A DNA stretch of 64,000 nucleotides from Deltaproteobacteria bacterium RIFCSPLOWO2_12_FULL_60_19 (GTDB lineage: Bacteria; Desulfobacterota; Binatia; UBA9968), in contig MGSS01000057.1 in NCBI GenBank assembly GCA_001798595.1, positions 1-64,000 of the forward strand. The letters run 5' to 3'. The translations under genes and the position numbers were made by a program. The notes beneath the pieces were generated by a model. The model saw only the letters and a program-made list of their open reading frames with translations. It made no database searches and was not told where the DNA came from. Numbering within the stretch: position 1 is the first letter of the stretch; each line of letters starts with the position of its first letter. Of this stretch, positions 10,511 to 20,307 are shown in pieces.

Positions 10511-11065
10511 TTGGCCATGGCCGAGGCGGAGATTTTGCTGGATGCGTTTACGCGGGTTTACGAATCCCTGCACCGCACGCTGCCGGACCTCAGCGCAGAG
10601 GAACTCACAAAGGAGCCCCATCCGTCGATTGGCTGGCTCGCCTGGAGGCTCACTCGGGTCATGGATAGCAATGTGTCGCGCCTTGCGGGCCGGGACCAGC
10701 TCTGGATTGGGGATGGCTGGGCCGCTCGCTTTGGCATGGCGCCCGAGCCCGCGGATTTCGGCCGATCGGCCATGCACACGCGCGAGCAGGTGCGCGCGTT
10801 TCACGCCCCGGCGGAACTCCTTCTCGCCTACCACGACGCGGCGTACGACCGGATGAAGGCGTATCTCAAAACGCTCACCGCAGACGACCTCGCGCGGCAG
10901 CTCGATGAGCCGCAGTATCAACCGCTCCCGACTGTCGCCGTGCGTCTAGTGAGTGTTTTGGAAAACGCGATGGTCAACGAAGGGCAGATCGGTTATTTGA
11001 AGGCTTACCACCGGCTCGGCGGCTGGTTCCCGCGGGAGGCCAAGGATCCCGCGAGCGTCCGCTAA
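10511..11065 (+). CDS. DinB-like (DUF664-type) protein
   Basis: YESLHRTLPDLSAEELTKEPHPSIGWLAWRLTRVMDSNVSRLAG...VNEGQIGYLKAYHRLGGWF; DinB-like H..W...H arrangement. Confidence 0.7.
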   Translation: MAMAEAEILLDAFTRVYESLHRTLPDLSAEELTKEPHPSIGWLAWRLTRVMDSNVSRLAGRDQLWIGDGWAARFGMAPEPADFGRSAMHTREQVRAFHAPAELLLAYHDAAYDRMKAYLKTLTADDLARQLDEPQYQPLPTVAVRLVSVLENAMVNEGQIGYLKAYHRLGGWFPREAKDPASVR

Positions 11066-11106
11066 AGCGTGACAGTCAGCTCGTATCTCCTGGCTAGTCT
11101 CATCTC

Positions 11107-11196
11107 GTAAGAGCAGTGCAAAGCTGACATATCGTGCCGGCCCGAGAGGGATTCCCTGGCGGGCTAACGGTAGTGAGCCTTTTTCAACGGCCTGTT
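11107..11196 (+). repeat. Partial copy of MITE-like repeat family A plus an outer AACAGGCCGTTGAAAAAGGCTCA-type end
   Basis: gagcagtgcaaagctgacatatcgtgccggcccgagagggattccctggcgggctaa matches the right arm of 41407-41543; then gagcctttttcaacggcctgtt. Confidence 0.7.
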
Positions 11197-11929
11197 AAAT
11201 TCCCCACCCTCCGCTCAGGTGGATATTCGCCCCGTTGACGTAGCGCGCTTCGTCGGAGAGCAGGAAGCGAACTGTGGAGACGGCGTCGTCGAGCGCGCCC
11301 ACGTAACCGGCGGGAATTCGCTTCGCCATCGTCTCCAGCTCCTCTTTCGGCGCGCTGCCGGAGTCGATGAAGCCGGGGGAGATGGCGTTGACGGTGATGC
11401 CGTGGGGGGCGGCGATTCGCGCCAGCGTCCGGGCGAGCACGAGCAGCCCGACCTTGGCGATATAGTGCGCCGTCAGCTGCGGCTGGGCGATCAGCTGATC
11501 GGCGTTGGCCATGCTGAAGCAGATGATCCGTCCCCACTTGCGCTCGATCATCCCGGGGATCACCGCCTGGCTCAGATAAAAGACCGGATGGAGGTTGTTG
11601 TCGAACATCAACCGCCAGCCGTCCACGCTCTCTTTGAGAATGTCGACCCGGTGGTAGGGGCCGGCGCAATTGATGAGGGAGTCGATCCGTCCCCAGAGTT
11701 CCTTGACGCGCTCGACCATCGCCACGGCGGCCTTCGAGTTGGAGACGTCGCATTGTAGCGCCAGGCCGTTGGAGCCTTTCTTTTGCACCGCCTCGACCAC
11801 GTCGGCCGCCTCCTGGGCGCTCTTGCGGTAGCAGATCGCGACCGACCAGCCGCGCCCGGCGAGGTCCAGGGCGACCGCTCGGCCGATGCCCTTCGCCCCG
11901 CCGGTGATTAAAGCCACTCGTTCAGCCAT
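11195..11929 (-). CDS. SDR family oxidoreductase
   Basis: ALITGGAKGIGRAVALDLAGRGWSVAICYR (TGxxxGxG); LINCAG; YIAKVGLL (YxxxK); ISPGFIDSG. Confidence 0.92.
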   Translation of the reverse strand: MAERVALITGGAKGIGRAVALDLAGRGWSVAICYRKSAQEAADVVEAVQKKGSNGLALQCDVSNSKAAVAMVERVKELWGRIDSLINCAGPYHRVDILKESVDGWRLMFDNNLHPVFYLSQAVIPGMIERKWGRIICFSMANADQLIAQPQLTAHYIAKVGLLVLARTLARIAAPHGITVNAISPGFIDSGSAPKEELETMAKRIPAGYVGALDDAVSTVRFLLSDEARYVNGANIHLSGGWGI

Positions 11930-11941
11930 GAGTCCTCCTCT

Positions 11942-12052
11942 TTACAATGGTTCAAGGTAGTTCAAGTTGGTTCAACGTTGTTCAAGGGGATTTTCGGCGG
12001 CGGGGCCGCGGCGGCTTGAACCATTTTGAACCCCTTGAACTATGTTGAACGT
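11942..12052. repeat. GTTCAA word-repeat hairpin spacer
   Basis: Left arm ggttcaaggtagttcaagttggttcaacgttgttcaagg; right arm cttgaaccattttgaaccccttgaactatgttgaac; GC-rich loop. Confidence 0.85.
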
Positions 12053-12053
12053 G

Positions 12054-14288
12054 TTATTTTTCGATAAACGGCCTGAATTTCTCGTACAATTCTTCGAGCT
12101 TCGCCCTGTAATGCTCTACGTTTTCATCCGGGTTCTGCGGGTCCCACTGGGAGGCGAGCTTACAGTTTTCGTTGATTTTGACTTTCGACCCTTTGCCCGT
12201 GACGTAATACGAGATCTGATCTCCCGGCTGGTAGGGGCGCTCCGACTTGAGCGCCAGCTCGTAAGCGGCCGCGGGGTTGCGCTTCTTTTCGCGAATCTTC
12301 GCCTGATAACTCTCCAGCGAATCCTGGAGCGTCTCGGTCTTCATCAGAAGTTTGATGTCCATCCGGTGCTGCTCCAGCTCTTCGAGGTAGCGCCGATATA
12401 AAGGGGGGATGGCGTCCTTGTCGCCGTTCAAGAGCAGCAGCAGCATCTCCTCCAGCCACCGGCGCTGGAACAGCTCCAGGCCGCGCGAGCGCAGGCCCGA
12501 ACCTTTGATGAGCAGTCTTCCGCTGTGGTGCAGCAGGGCGTAGTTTTTCATCTTATAACTGAACATCGCCGCGTAGCGCCCGTCCAGCTCCAGGTCGATT
12601 CCGCTCGGCAGTGTTCCTGCCAGCTCTTCGATCAGGCGCGCTTCGTCCGCTTCGGTGGCTGCGTCGGCGGGCGGAACGAAATAGATTCCGTCGGTGTCGA
12701 CCTCGATCACCGTCGCGCCTTTTTGTTTGAGCCACGCTACGGCGGTCTGGATCAGTTCCCGCCCTTTGGCCGTTACCCGGTTGGCCGCGTCGTAGTCGTT
12801 GAAGCGGCCCATCGGAAAACCGAGATAGCCGTAGAAGGAGTTGATAAGAATTTTAAAGGTCGACTGCAGCGCTGAGAAGTAAGTCTTCGCCTCTTTGGTT
12901 TTCGCGTCGCGGGCCAGCTCTTTGGCGCGGACGCGGAAGTCGCGCAGATCGCGCAACAGCGGGGGAGAGATTGCGAGCTCGTCCTTCTTGGGAAAGTAAC
13001 CGTAGACCAGCATGATCGACGGGTAGAGGGAGGTTACGTCGCAGTGAAGGACGCGCCGCGCGACTCCCTGGAGCTCCATGTCGGTAAACCCGCCAACGAC
13101 CTCTTTACCTGTGTCCGCTCTGGGGATCGAGCGTCTCTGGCGCAGGTACTCGCGGAGAAACAGGGCGTCGATTTTAGTGGCGTTCCCTCGGAGCGCGACG
13201 TTTTGGTAGCTGTAGGGGAAGATCTGCGCCTGGACGAAGTAGCTCGGCGAGAAGATCTCCGAGAGGGCGCGAGTCTCGCGCACGTCGTCGAGAGAATAGC
13301 GAAACAGGGTGTCGGGGTCGTGGTCGAAGTACCAACTGGCCCTGTCCGCAGGGATGTAGGTGCGATCGGCGCCGGCGACGTTGAAGTGGCGCGCGATCTC
13401 CTTGAGACCGTACCCCGGCAGCTCGCGTGCCGACACGTCGTAATGCTGGGCCAGGATCCAGGTGTCGATGATGTGCCGGCCGAAGATTTCGTATTTCCGA
13501 TAGGCGATGGTTCGCTCGGCGATCTGCATTCGCGACGCATGGCCCTGGAGCCTGCCGCCGCCTCTGCCGAGCGTGAGCGCGACCTCGTGCCGTTTGGCCC
13601 TGGCCTCGAGGTATTCGAGGTCGAAGCGAAAGAGATTGTGCCCTTCGATCACGTCCGGATCGCGGCTCTGAATCTCGCGCACCATCTCGCGAAGCATCTC
13701 GGCTTCGCCGTATTCCTTGCCGGAGATCAGCCGTTCCCAACCGGTGGAATCGGACAGCGCGATGGCGGTGATCCGATCCGACTCCCGCGCCGGGTTGGGG
13801 AATTCGAAGCCGGCCTGGCAATAGGTTTCGATGTCGAGCTGCATGCGCCTGAGATCGCTGAAGGTGAGCCCGAGGAAGTGCGTTTGCCCGGAGAGTAGCA
13901 AATGCTGGTGGACGGGATCGTTAAGATGAATGTATGGAGCGTCGGACGCTGAAGAGGTCTTAGCGCTTCTCTTTTGCAAGAAAGCTTTGGCGTCCTCCAA
14001 CTGTTTCAGGTCAGCGAACAGGGCAAGCCGGTTGAACGGCGCCTCTCCGGCCAGCGGCGCGATCTCCGCTTCACCTTTCCATCCCTTGAGCCATTCATCC
14101 CCTTCGAGAAGTAAAAACAGGCGCAAGCCCGCAGATTCCGACTCCACCGCGCCGTTCCGACGATAGAAGAGCCTGGCCCGTCCGTCGCCTTCCACTTCAC
14201 ACGCCACGAGGCCCGGTGTCCGGTCGTGGCCGAACAGGACGGCGTTTTTTTGAAAAGGCAGCTCTTGCGTCAAATCCGGTGGTGTCAT
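12054..14288 (-). CDS. Family-B DNA polymerase (bacterial Pol II-like, 3'-5' exonuclease plus polymerase)
   Basis: ExoI DIET, ExoII GHNLFRFDLEYL, ExoIII YSLDDVRET; polA DVTSLYPSIML, polB KILINSFYGYLGF, polC EVDTDGIYF. Confidence 0.92.
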   Translation of the reverse strand: MTPPDLTQELPFQKNAVLFGHDRTPGLVACEVEGDGRARLFYRRNGAVESESAGLRLFLLLEGDEWLKGWKGEAEIAPLAGEAPFNRLALFADLKQLEDAKAFLQKRSAKTSSASDAPYIHLNDPVHQHLLLSGQTHFLGLTFSDLRRMQLDIETYCQAGFEFPNPARESDRITAIALSDSTGWERLISGKEYGEAEMLREMVREIQSRDPDVIEGHNLFRFDLEYLEARAKRHEVALTLGRGGGRLQGHASRMQIAERTIAYRKYEIFGRHIIDTWILAQHYDVSARELPGYGLKEIARHFNVAGADRTYIPADRASWYFDHDPDTLFRYSLDDVRETRALSEIFSPSYFVQAQIFPYSYQNVALRGNATKIDALFLREYLRQRRSIPRADTGKEVVGGFTDMELQGVARRVLHCDVTSLYPSIMLVYGYFPKKDELAISPPLLRDLRDFRVRAKELARDAKTKEAKTYFSALQSTFKILINSFYGYLGFPMGRFNDYDAANRVTAKGRELIQTAVAWLKQKGATVIEVDTDGIYFVPPADAATEADEARLIEELAGTLPSGIDLELDGRYAAMFSYKMKNYALLHHSGRLLIKGSGLRSRGLELFQRRWLEEMLLLLLNGDKDAIPPLYRRYLEELEQHRMDIKLLMKTETLQDSLESYQAKIREKKRNPAAAYELALKSERPYQPGDQISYYVTGKGSKVKINENCKLASQWDPQNPDENVEHYRAKLEELYEKFRPFIEK

Positions 14289-14342
14289 ATAAGCGCGCTG
14301 GTACTATAGCAAAATCGGATTTCAAGTCACAGGAGGTCTCCG

Positions 14343-14565
14343 ATGAAAGCTCGACTGCCTGCGATTTGTCGTGCGCGTCCGCATGGCCGACGGCAAGCCG
14401 ACGAAGGTGGAGGACTTCGCCACCGGCTGGTTGATGGACGAGAAGGGGAAAGAGGTCGTTTGGGGAAGGCCGGTCGACGTGCTGGTCGGCCCGGATGGAA
14501 GTCTGTTCGTTTCGGACGACTACGCCGGTCTGATCTACCAGATCCGATATAAAGGGAAGCCCTAG
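14343..14565 (+). pseudogene. Deleted gene: start region of one ORF joined to the C-terminal ~60 aa of a PQQ/sorbosone dehydrogenase-like beta-propeller protein
   Basis: RBS aggagg + ATG gives MKARLPAIC; the +1-shifted frame gives VRMADGKPTKVEDFATGWLMDEKGKEVVWGRPVDVLVGPDGSLFVSDDYAGLIYQIRYKGKP*. Confidence 0.65.
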
Positions 14566-14664
14566 TCGTCGTCGATTTCCTTAGCGGTTGGTTCGTTTAC
14601 TTTCAATTCGATTGCCTCGGCGAATGCGGCGGCAGGAGATAAAAAGGAAGGGAGAACAACGACT

Positions 14665-17505
14665 CTACGCTTTTCCTTCTGTATCGTGAGTCAAATAATA
14701 GGCTTCCTGCGCCGGTTTATACGCGCGCGGGAGCCAGAGCGGGCGGCGCAGGTTGCCCGGCCCCGGCGCGGGCCGCGTCATTTCCAGCCAGCGCTTGTAG
14801 ACCTCGTGCGCTTTGTTTGTGTCCACGAAAATATCGCCGTAACGATCTTCAGTGCCGGTCTTTTCCACTTTGACTTTCTGGTGCCAGCAGTGCTGACCGC
14901 TCACTGGATCAGGCTGGACTGGAAAAGTAAGGTTCTGGTGGACTCCCGCGTCTTCCCAAAAAATCCTCTCGGAATCCGGATCGCTGCTCTTGAACGGCTG
15001 GATGCCGTGAATCTGGCGCATCATCCATTTTCCTTCCGCAATCTGCTTTAAATCCACGAGCGCCGTGGACCACCTCTCTCCGCCCATGTCCTCCTTGAGC
15101 CGCCAGCGGCCGAGGTGGTGCGAGCACGCGATAACCCCGGGCCTGATCCCCTCGGTAACCCAGACCTTGTCCACGAAGTAACCGATCTCGGTCCGGACCT
15201 TTAGAAGGTCGCCTGTTTGTACGCCCAATCTCTCAGCGTCTCTCGAATGGATCCAGAGCGGATTTTTGTGCGAGATCTCATAGAGCCACTTGGCGTTGCC
15301 CGAGCGCGTATGGATGAGCGTCGGCAGGCGGAAGGTGGGGAGCAAAAGCATCTCCCCCTTCGACCGGTCGATGTTGTCCCAGTGGACGTGACTCCTGATG
15401 TAGCCGGGGAGCGCCTGCTCCGGCCACTTCCAGTCGTTGAGCGTCTTTGAATAGAACTCGAGCTTGCGCGACGGCGTGGGAAAGCCCGCGCACTGTACGC
15501 CGTCGATCTCGACGCCGATCGCATTTCCATCTTTCGTAATGACCTTGGTTCGCGGATCGACGCTTGCCCCTGCGAGGTGTTTGGGATCGGGCTGATGCTC
15601 GTGCAGCCGGTAGACGTTCTCCTCGATGAGGAACGCCCCGTACTTGCGCATATACTCGAGCGGCGCGAGACCTTCTTTGGCCGCTGCATCAGGCAATCCG
15701 GGCACGCTGTTCTCGAAGATCCACCGGTAATAGTCCTTGACGGTCAGCTTCTCTCCCGCCCGATAGGGCGACTCGAAATATCTGCGGATGCCCAACGAGC
15801 CGTCAGGATCGATGCGCCAGGAGAGCTCGATCCAAAATTCATCTTCTTCCCAGACCTCTCCGAGTCCGGCCTCGCGATGCGCCTCGTAGGTGGTGTTGAA
15901 CTGTTTGCCCTGCTTTTCCAACGCCACGCGCAAAACCGGCTGGCGAAAGCCGATCCAGCGCGCCGCGTGTGTCTCCTGGCTCATGAGATCGTGGCGCTCG
16001 GAGGCATGGCCCATGGGAAGAACATAATCCGCGAACCAGGCGGTTTCGCTCCAGATCGGCGTGAGGCACGCATGCCGCTCGACCATACTTTCGTCGGTCA
16101 AGGCTTCGATCCAGCTCATGCCGTCGGGATTGGTCCAGACCGGGTTGTGAACCCGGGTGAAATACATCGCGAGCTTTCCCCGTTTTTCTTTTAGGAAGTG
16201 CGGCAGGAGAAAGCTCATCTCAAAAAAGGAGAGCGGATATTCGCGCGGCAGGAGCATCTCGTTCCATACTTTCGCGGGCGGCGGCATCATTGGAGGCGCA
16301 GGAGTGAATTTGTTGAAGGTATTCGGCGCGGTTCCGCCCGGCGTCCCGACTGCGCCCATTAGGACGACGAGAAGCTCGAGCGCCCGAGCCACTTGCCACC
16401 CGCCGAGATTGCCGGCGGCAGCGTTACGCCACACGTGGGTAGCGAGCGCCGGGCCGGCGCGACCGATCTCTCTGGCGATCTCGACGACGGTACTCGTCTT
16501 CACCCCTGACTCGCGCTCGGCAAACTCCGGCGTGTAGCTATCATAGAGCTCCTTCAAGATGCCGACGAAGGTGTCGAAATCTCGCGGCTTCTCCGGATGC
16601 TCCGCGCTCAGATATTCCTCCCAGTTCACCCAACGACGCAAAAATTCGCGGTCGTAAAGATCCTCACGCAAAAGTACATGGCACATCGCGAGAAGCAGCG
16701 CCGCTTCAGTCCCCGGCCATGGCGAAAGCCAGTAGTCGGCCATCGATGCGGTGTTCGAGAGCCTCGTGTCGATCACGCAAACTTTCGCCCCGCGCGCTTT
16801 TCCATCCATGATCCTCTGGGCATGCGGATTAAAGTAGTGGCCGGACTCCAGATGCGAGCTCAAGAGCAACATGAAACGGGCATTGGCATGGTCGGGGGAC
16901 GGCCGGTCCATCCCATGCCAGAAAGCGTAGCCGGCCCGGGCGCCCGCCGAGCAGACGTTGGTATGGCTGTTGTGGCCGTCGATGCCCCAGGCGTGGAGAA
17001 TTCTCTGATGATAAACGAGCTCGTGGCCCGGCCGGCCGACGTGATACATAACCTCGGTGCGGCGGTCTTCCTGGAGCGCTTTCCGAATGCGCACCGCGAT
17101 GTCGTCCAAAACCTCATCCCAACTCACCCGCTGCCATTTTCCCTCGCCGCGCTTGCCGGTTCTTTTCAACGGATAAAGAATTCTTTCCGGGTCGTTCACC
17201 TGGTTGAGCGTCGCCGGCCCCTTGGCGCAGTTTCGGCCGCGGCTTCCGGGATGAACCGGATTGCCTTCGAACTTTTTGATGCTCAAATTTTTCGTGTCCA
17301 CGTAGGCGAGGAGGCCGCAGGCCGCTTCACAGTTGAAGCAGATCGTGGGAATCAACCGATACTGTTTTTGGACCTTCTTCGGCCACTCGGCCGGATCGTA
17401 TTCAACCCAATCGTCCCAGCGCTCCACCGGAGGAAAGCTTGAAAGGCCGCCTGCCGGCGGATCGAGCCCGGCCGCCGACGGATGTAGCGGCTTGATATAG
17501 TTCAC
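14665..17505 (-). CDS. Molybdopterin-dependent oxidoreductase (DMSO reductase family) catalytic subunit
   Basis: N-terminal 4Fe-4S motif CFNCEAACG...NCAKG; WQRVSWDEVLDDIA; CVIDTRLSNTASMADYWLSPWPGTEAALLLAMCHVL; C-terminal MopB-binding domain. Confidence 0.92.
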   Translation of the reverse strand: MNYIKPLHPSAAGLDPPAGGLSSFPPVERWDDWVEYDPAEWPKKVQKQYRLIPTICFNCEAACGLLAYVDTKNLSIKKFEGNPVHPGSRGRNCAKGPATLNQVNDPERILYPLKRTGKRGEGKWQRVSWDEVLDDIAVRIRKALQEDRRTEVMYHVGRPGHELVYHQRILHAWGIDGHNSHTNVCSAGARAGYAFWHGMDRPSPDHANARFMLLLSSHLESGHYFNPHAQRIMDGKARGAKVCVIDTRLSNTASMADYWLSPWPGTEAALLLAMCHVLLREDLYDREFLRRWVNWEEYLSAEHPEKPRDFDTFVGILKELYDSYTPEFAERESGVKTSTVVEIAREIGRAGPALATHVWRNAAAGNLGGWQVARALELLVVLMGAVGTPGGTAPNTFNKFTPAPPMMPPPAKVWNEMLLPREYPLSFFEMSFLLPHFLKEKRGKLAMYFTRVHNPVWTNPDGMSWIEALTDESMVERHACLTPIWSETAWFADYVLPMGHASERHDLMSQETHAARWIGFRQPVLRVALEKQGKQFNTTYEAHREAGLGEVWEEDEFWIELSWRIDPDGSLGIRRYFESPYRAGEKLTVKDYYRWIFENSVPGLPDAAAKEGLAPLEYMRKYGAFLIEENVYRLHEHQPDPKHLAGASVDPRTKVITKDGNAIGVEIDGVQCAGFPTPSRKLEFYSKTLNDWKWPEQALPGYIRSHVHWDNIDRSKGEMLLLPTFRLPTLIHTRSGNAKWLYEISHKNPLWIHSRDAERLGVQTGDLLKVRTEIGYFVDKVWVTEGIRPGVIACSHHLGRWRLKEDMGGERWSTALVDLKQIAEGKWMMRQIHGIQPFKSSDPDSERIFWEDAGVHQNLTFPVQPDPVSGQHCWHQKVKVEKTGTEDRYGDIFVDTNKAHEVYKRWLEMTRPAPGPGNLRRPLWLPRAYKPAQEAYYLTHDTEGKA

Positions 17506-17519
17506 CTCGATAAACTCCT

Positions 17520-17606
17520 TTACAGTTTAAATCGTTCAAACTGTTCAAATGGTTCCAAGGGTTTGCTCATTGAACAACTTGAACCATTTTAAACTTCTTG
17601 AACAGG
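17520..17606. repeat. TTCAAA/GTTCAA word-repeat hairpin spacer between molybdoenzyme and Fe-S/NrfD genes
   Basis: cagtttaaatcgttcaaactgttcaaatggttccaa ... ttgaacaacttgaaccattttaaacttcttgaacagg. Confidence 0.85.
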
Positions 17607-17611
17607 CTTTT

Positions 17612-19138
17612 TTAGCTCAGCGGCAGCGCCTGCCCCGCCTTTATCCAGAGATCCTCAAAGACCCAAATGCCGGCCAGCGCCAGGGCCGAGGCTAACACAC
17701 GAGGGAAAACCGCATCCGCCGAACTCCAGAGCAAAAGCTGGGGCAAAGCGACTCCGACGCCGATCGCCAGGCCCCAAAAGCTCCGGCTCAAGACGCCGCG
17801 CTTTAAGAGATTCGCCGCGCGCCTTGCATCTTCGCTCGCGTGCGGGAGAAAAATATCCCCCAGCATGATGACAATGCTAAGAATGAGCGCGGCCCTTAGA
17901 ATCTTGGTCAGAAGCCGGAATACCTCAGGCGAACATCCTAAGAGAGAACCCATGAGGATCAGCGCAGAGCTACCGGCAATCAACGCCTGGACGAGGAGCT
18001 GCCATAAAAAGAGCCGGCTCTGCCAGAGATCGCGTCCCTTTGCCTGCGCGAACAGAAAGGCCGTATAGCCTGCCGTGCCGAGCGCCAATAATACGCTCGT
18101 CGCGATGACCCATGACGGAGGAGAATCGCGAAGGACGCCGAAGGCAAGCCAGAGGATCGTCAGGAATCCGTAGCCGCCTAGAATGTAGCCGCCGATGACC
18201 AGCCAGGACCGCGGATTCGGCTTGGTCAGGAGATAATAAAAACGGTCGGGCCGTTTGAGGTCGAAAACCAGGAGAAAAATCGTGAGTCCGGTAAAAACGA
18301 GGGCGATGAGCGGACTCGCCACGTGGAGCAGACGATATTCTTCGTCGTATCGGAGCGCTGAAAGCAAAGCGGCAATCACAAGGACTCCGGCTGCAATGGA
18401 TTTGGTCCACAGATACGCTGAGATCTTTTTTCCCCATGGCGGTGGATGGGGGACATCGTAGACTTCCCGGGCAGAACCGGGCGCGGCAGATCCGCGTCCG
18501 CCGTCTTTGTTTAATGCGTAGAGGTCTTCCCCCGGCGCTTTGTCCGCCCATAAATGGCCCGCCTGCGGATCCAGGCTCGTGGGACGGAGAAGATCATCAT
18601 CGACGCCGGTGTAAAAGAGCTTTGGCCGGGTTCCCTTCTCCGGCTTTCTCGCGATCGCCTTTTCCTGCGCTACGATCCGGCTTATCCGGCTGTCAGCATC
18701 ATCGAGATCTCCCGCGATGATGGCCTGCTCCGGGCAGACGATGACGCAAGCGGGCTCGAGACCGACCTCCACACGGTGAGCGCAAAAGTTGCATTTCGCC
18801 GCCGTGTTCGTATTCGGATCGATGTAGAGGGCGTCGTACGGGCAGGCCTGCATACAAGACTTGCAGCCGATGCAGCGATCGCCGTCGAAATCGACGATGC
18901 CGTCGGAGCGGCGGAAAAGCGCCACCGTGGGGCAAATCTCGATGCAGGGCGCCGCGTCACAGTGATTGCAGCGGAGGACGCCGAAGTACCTCCGCGTGTC
19001 GGGATATTCGCCCTTCTCAATGTATTTGACCCACGTGCGGTAAACTCCGAGCGGGACGTTGTGCTCTTCCTTGCAGGCGACGGTGCACGCGTGGCAGCCG
19101 ATGCAGCGATTCTGATCGATGAGGAAGCCGTAGCGCAT
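17612..19138 (-). CDS. Fused 4Fe-4S (NrfC/PsrB-type) plus NrfD/DmsC-like membrane-anchor subunit
   Basis: Cys motifs CIGCHACTVAC, CNHCDAAPCIEICP, CIGCKSCMQACPYDAL, CNFCAHRVEVGLEPACVIVCP, then ~8 hydrophobic segments with DLKRPDRFYYLLTKPNPRSWLVIGGYIL (NrfD-like). Confidence 0.88.
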   Translation of the reverse strand: MRYGFLIDQNRCIGCHACTVACKEEHNVPLGVYRTWVKYIEKGEYPDTRRYFGVLRCNHCDAAPCIEICPTVALFRRSDGIVDFDGDRCIGCKSCMQACPYDALYIDPNTNTAAKCNFCAHRVEVGLEPACVIVCPEQAIIAGDLDDADSRISRIVAQEKAIARKPEKGTRPKLFYTGVDDDLLRPTSLDPQAGHLWADKAPGEDLYALNKDGGRGSAAPGSAREVYDVPHPPPWGKKISAYLWTKSIAAGVLVIAALLSALRYDEEYRLLHVASPLIALVFTGLTIFLLVFDLKRPDRFYYLLTKPNPRSWLVIGGYILGGYGFLTILWLAFGVLRDSPPSWVIATSVLLALGTAGYTAFLFAQAKGRDLWQSRLFLWQLLVQALIAGSSALILMGSLLGCSPEVFRLLTKILRAALILSIVIMLGDIFLPHASEDARRAANLLKRGVLSRSFWGLAIGVGVALPQLLLWSSADAVFPRVLASALALAGIWVFEDLWIKAGQALPLS

Positions 19139-19218
19139 GGTTAGGCGTCTACATTAACGAAACAGGAAAACCGGCGCAAATAAATTATGAGGGGCGACCC
19201 TATAACGGATCGCTTATG

Positions 19219-20157
19219 TCAACGGACCGACTTTAGAACCACCCGCTTGCCGGCGCGCGTGATGGGGAGATGCTCGCGGGCGTAAGCGTGAACGAACTGC
19301 CGGAAGCGCTCGGCGACCGGTGAGAAGTATTTCTGCTTGCGGTAAATCAATTCCATGTCGCGTTCCAGGTCGAAGCCTGTGACGGAGATCGTTTTCAACT
19401 CGGCGGGCGCGCCCTCGCGCTCGACGGCGTACTGCGAGACATAAGCGATGCCGAGATTCGCGGCGACGGCTCTTTTGACCGCTTCGGTCCCCATGAGCTG
19501 CATGACCACGTTGGGCGTGATGCCGGCAGCTTTGAGTTCGCGCTCGACCAGTTGACGCGTGCGCGAGCCTTGAGTTGGAACGACGAATGGCTCGCCTTTG
19601 AGATCCTTAAGTGAAATTTTGGGAAGGTCGGCGAAACGATGAGAGGGGGAAACAATCAGCGCCAGGCGGTCCAAACAGATCGCCTCGACGCCGAAGCGCC
19701 GGTCCTCCGTCGGGCCGCCCACGACGGCGAGATCGACCACGTTCTCCAGAATCTTCTCATAAAGCCACTCGGTCGATTCAATCTGAAAGATAATCTCGGT
19801 TTCCGAATGGCCCTCCTTGAAGGCGCGCACGACGCGCGGCAGGAGATACATCCCTCCGGTCGTGTTCGCGCCCAGGATCAACTTTCCTTTGGTCGCGGCG
19901 CTCAATTCTGCAATAGTCCGTTCGGCTTCGTCTTTGGCATGAAGGATCGTGATCGTGCCGCGATAGAAAGCCTCGCCGGCTTGGGTCAGGCGTAGCTTCA
20001 CGCCGCCTCTTTCGAAGAGCGGGGCGCCCAGCTCCCTTTCCAGCGCTTTGATCTGCTGGCTGACCGCGGGCTGCGTGAGACGAAGGTCGAAGGCGGCCGC
20101 AGTGATGCTCTGCCGCTGGGCGACGGTATAAAAGATTTTGAGCTGGTGGAAATTCAT
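19219..20157 (-). CDS. LysR family transcriptional regulator
   Basis: MNFHQLKIFYTVAQRQSITAAAFDLRLTQPAVSQQIKALERELGAPLFERGGVKLRLTQAGEAFYRGT (LysR wHTH). Start placed at the internal ATG. Confidence 0.93.
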   Translation of the reverse strand: MNFHQLKIFYTVAQRQSITAAAFDLRLTQPAVSQQIKALERELGAPLFERGGVKLRLTQAGEAFYRGTITILHAKDEAERTIAELSAATKGKLILGANTTGGMYLLPRVVRAFKEGHSETEIIFQIESTEWLYEKILENVVDLAVVGGPTEDRRFGVEAICLDRLALIVSPSHRFADLPKISLKDLKGEPFVVPTQGSRTRQLVERELKAAGITPNVVMQLMGTEAVKRAVAANLGIAYVSQYAVEREGAPAELKTISVTGFDLERDMELIYRKQKYFSPVAERFRQFVHAYAREHLPITRAGKRVVLKSVR

Positions 20158-20279
20158 GGAAGTCGATCCGCGGGCGGTAGCTTTGTTTCGTTGATCTCGC
20201 GATAGGCATCTTCCATGGCGTTTAAGCACGCCGGCATATCGAGCACCTGTTGAAGATGTTCGTCGGTGAGAAAGATCAC
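20154..20279 (-). pseudogene. N-terminal OCD/mu-crystallin mini-ORF (41 codons plus stop), ATGA-overlapping the LysR start
   Basis: Translation from GTG: VIFLTDEHLQQVLDMPACLNAMEDAYREINETKLPPADRLP*; resembles starts of the full OCD genes in this window. Confidence 0.65.
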
Positions 20280-20307
20280 ATCGCCCTCCGATTAGCGGTT
20301 TATTCTT

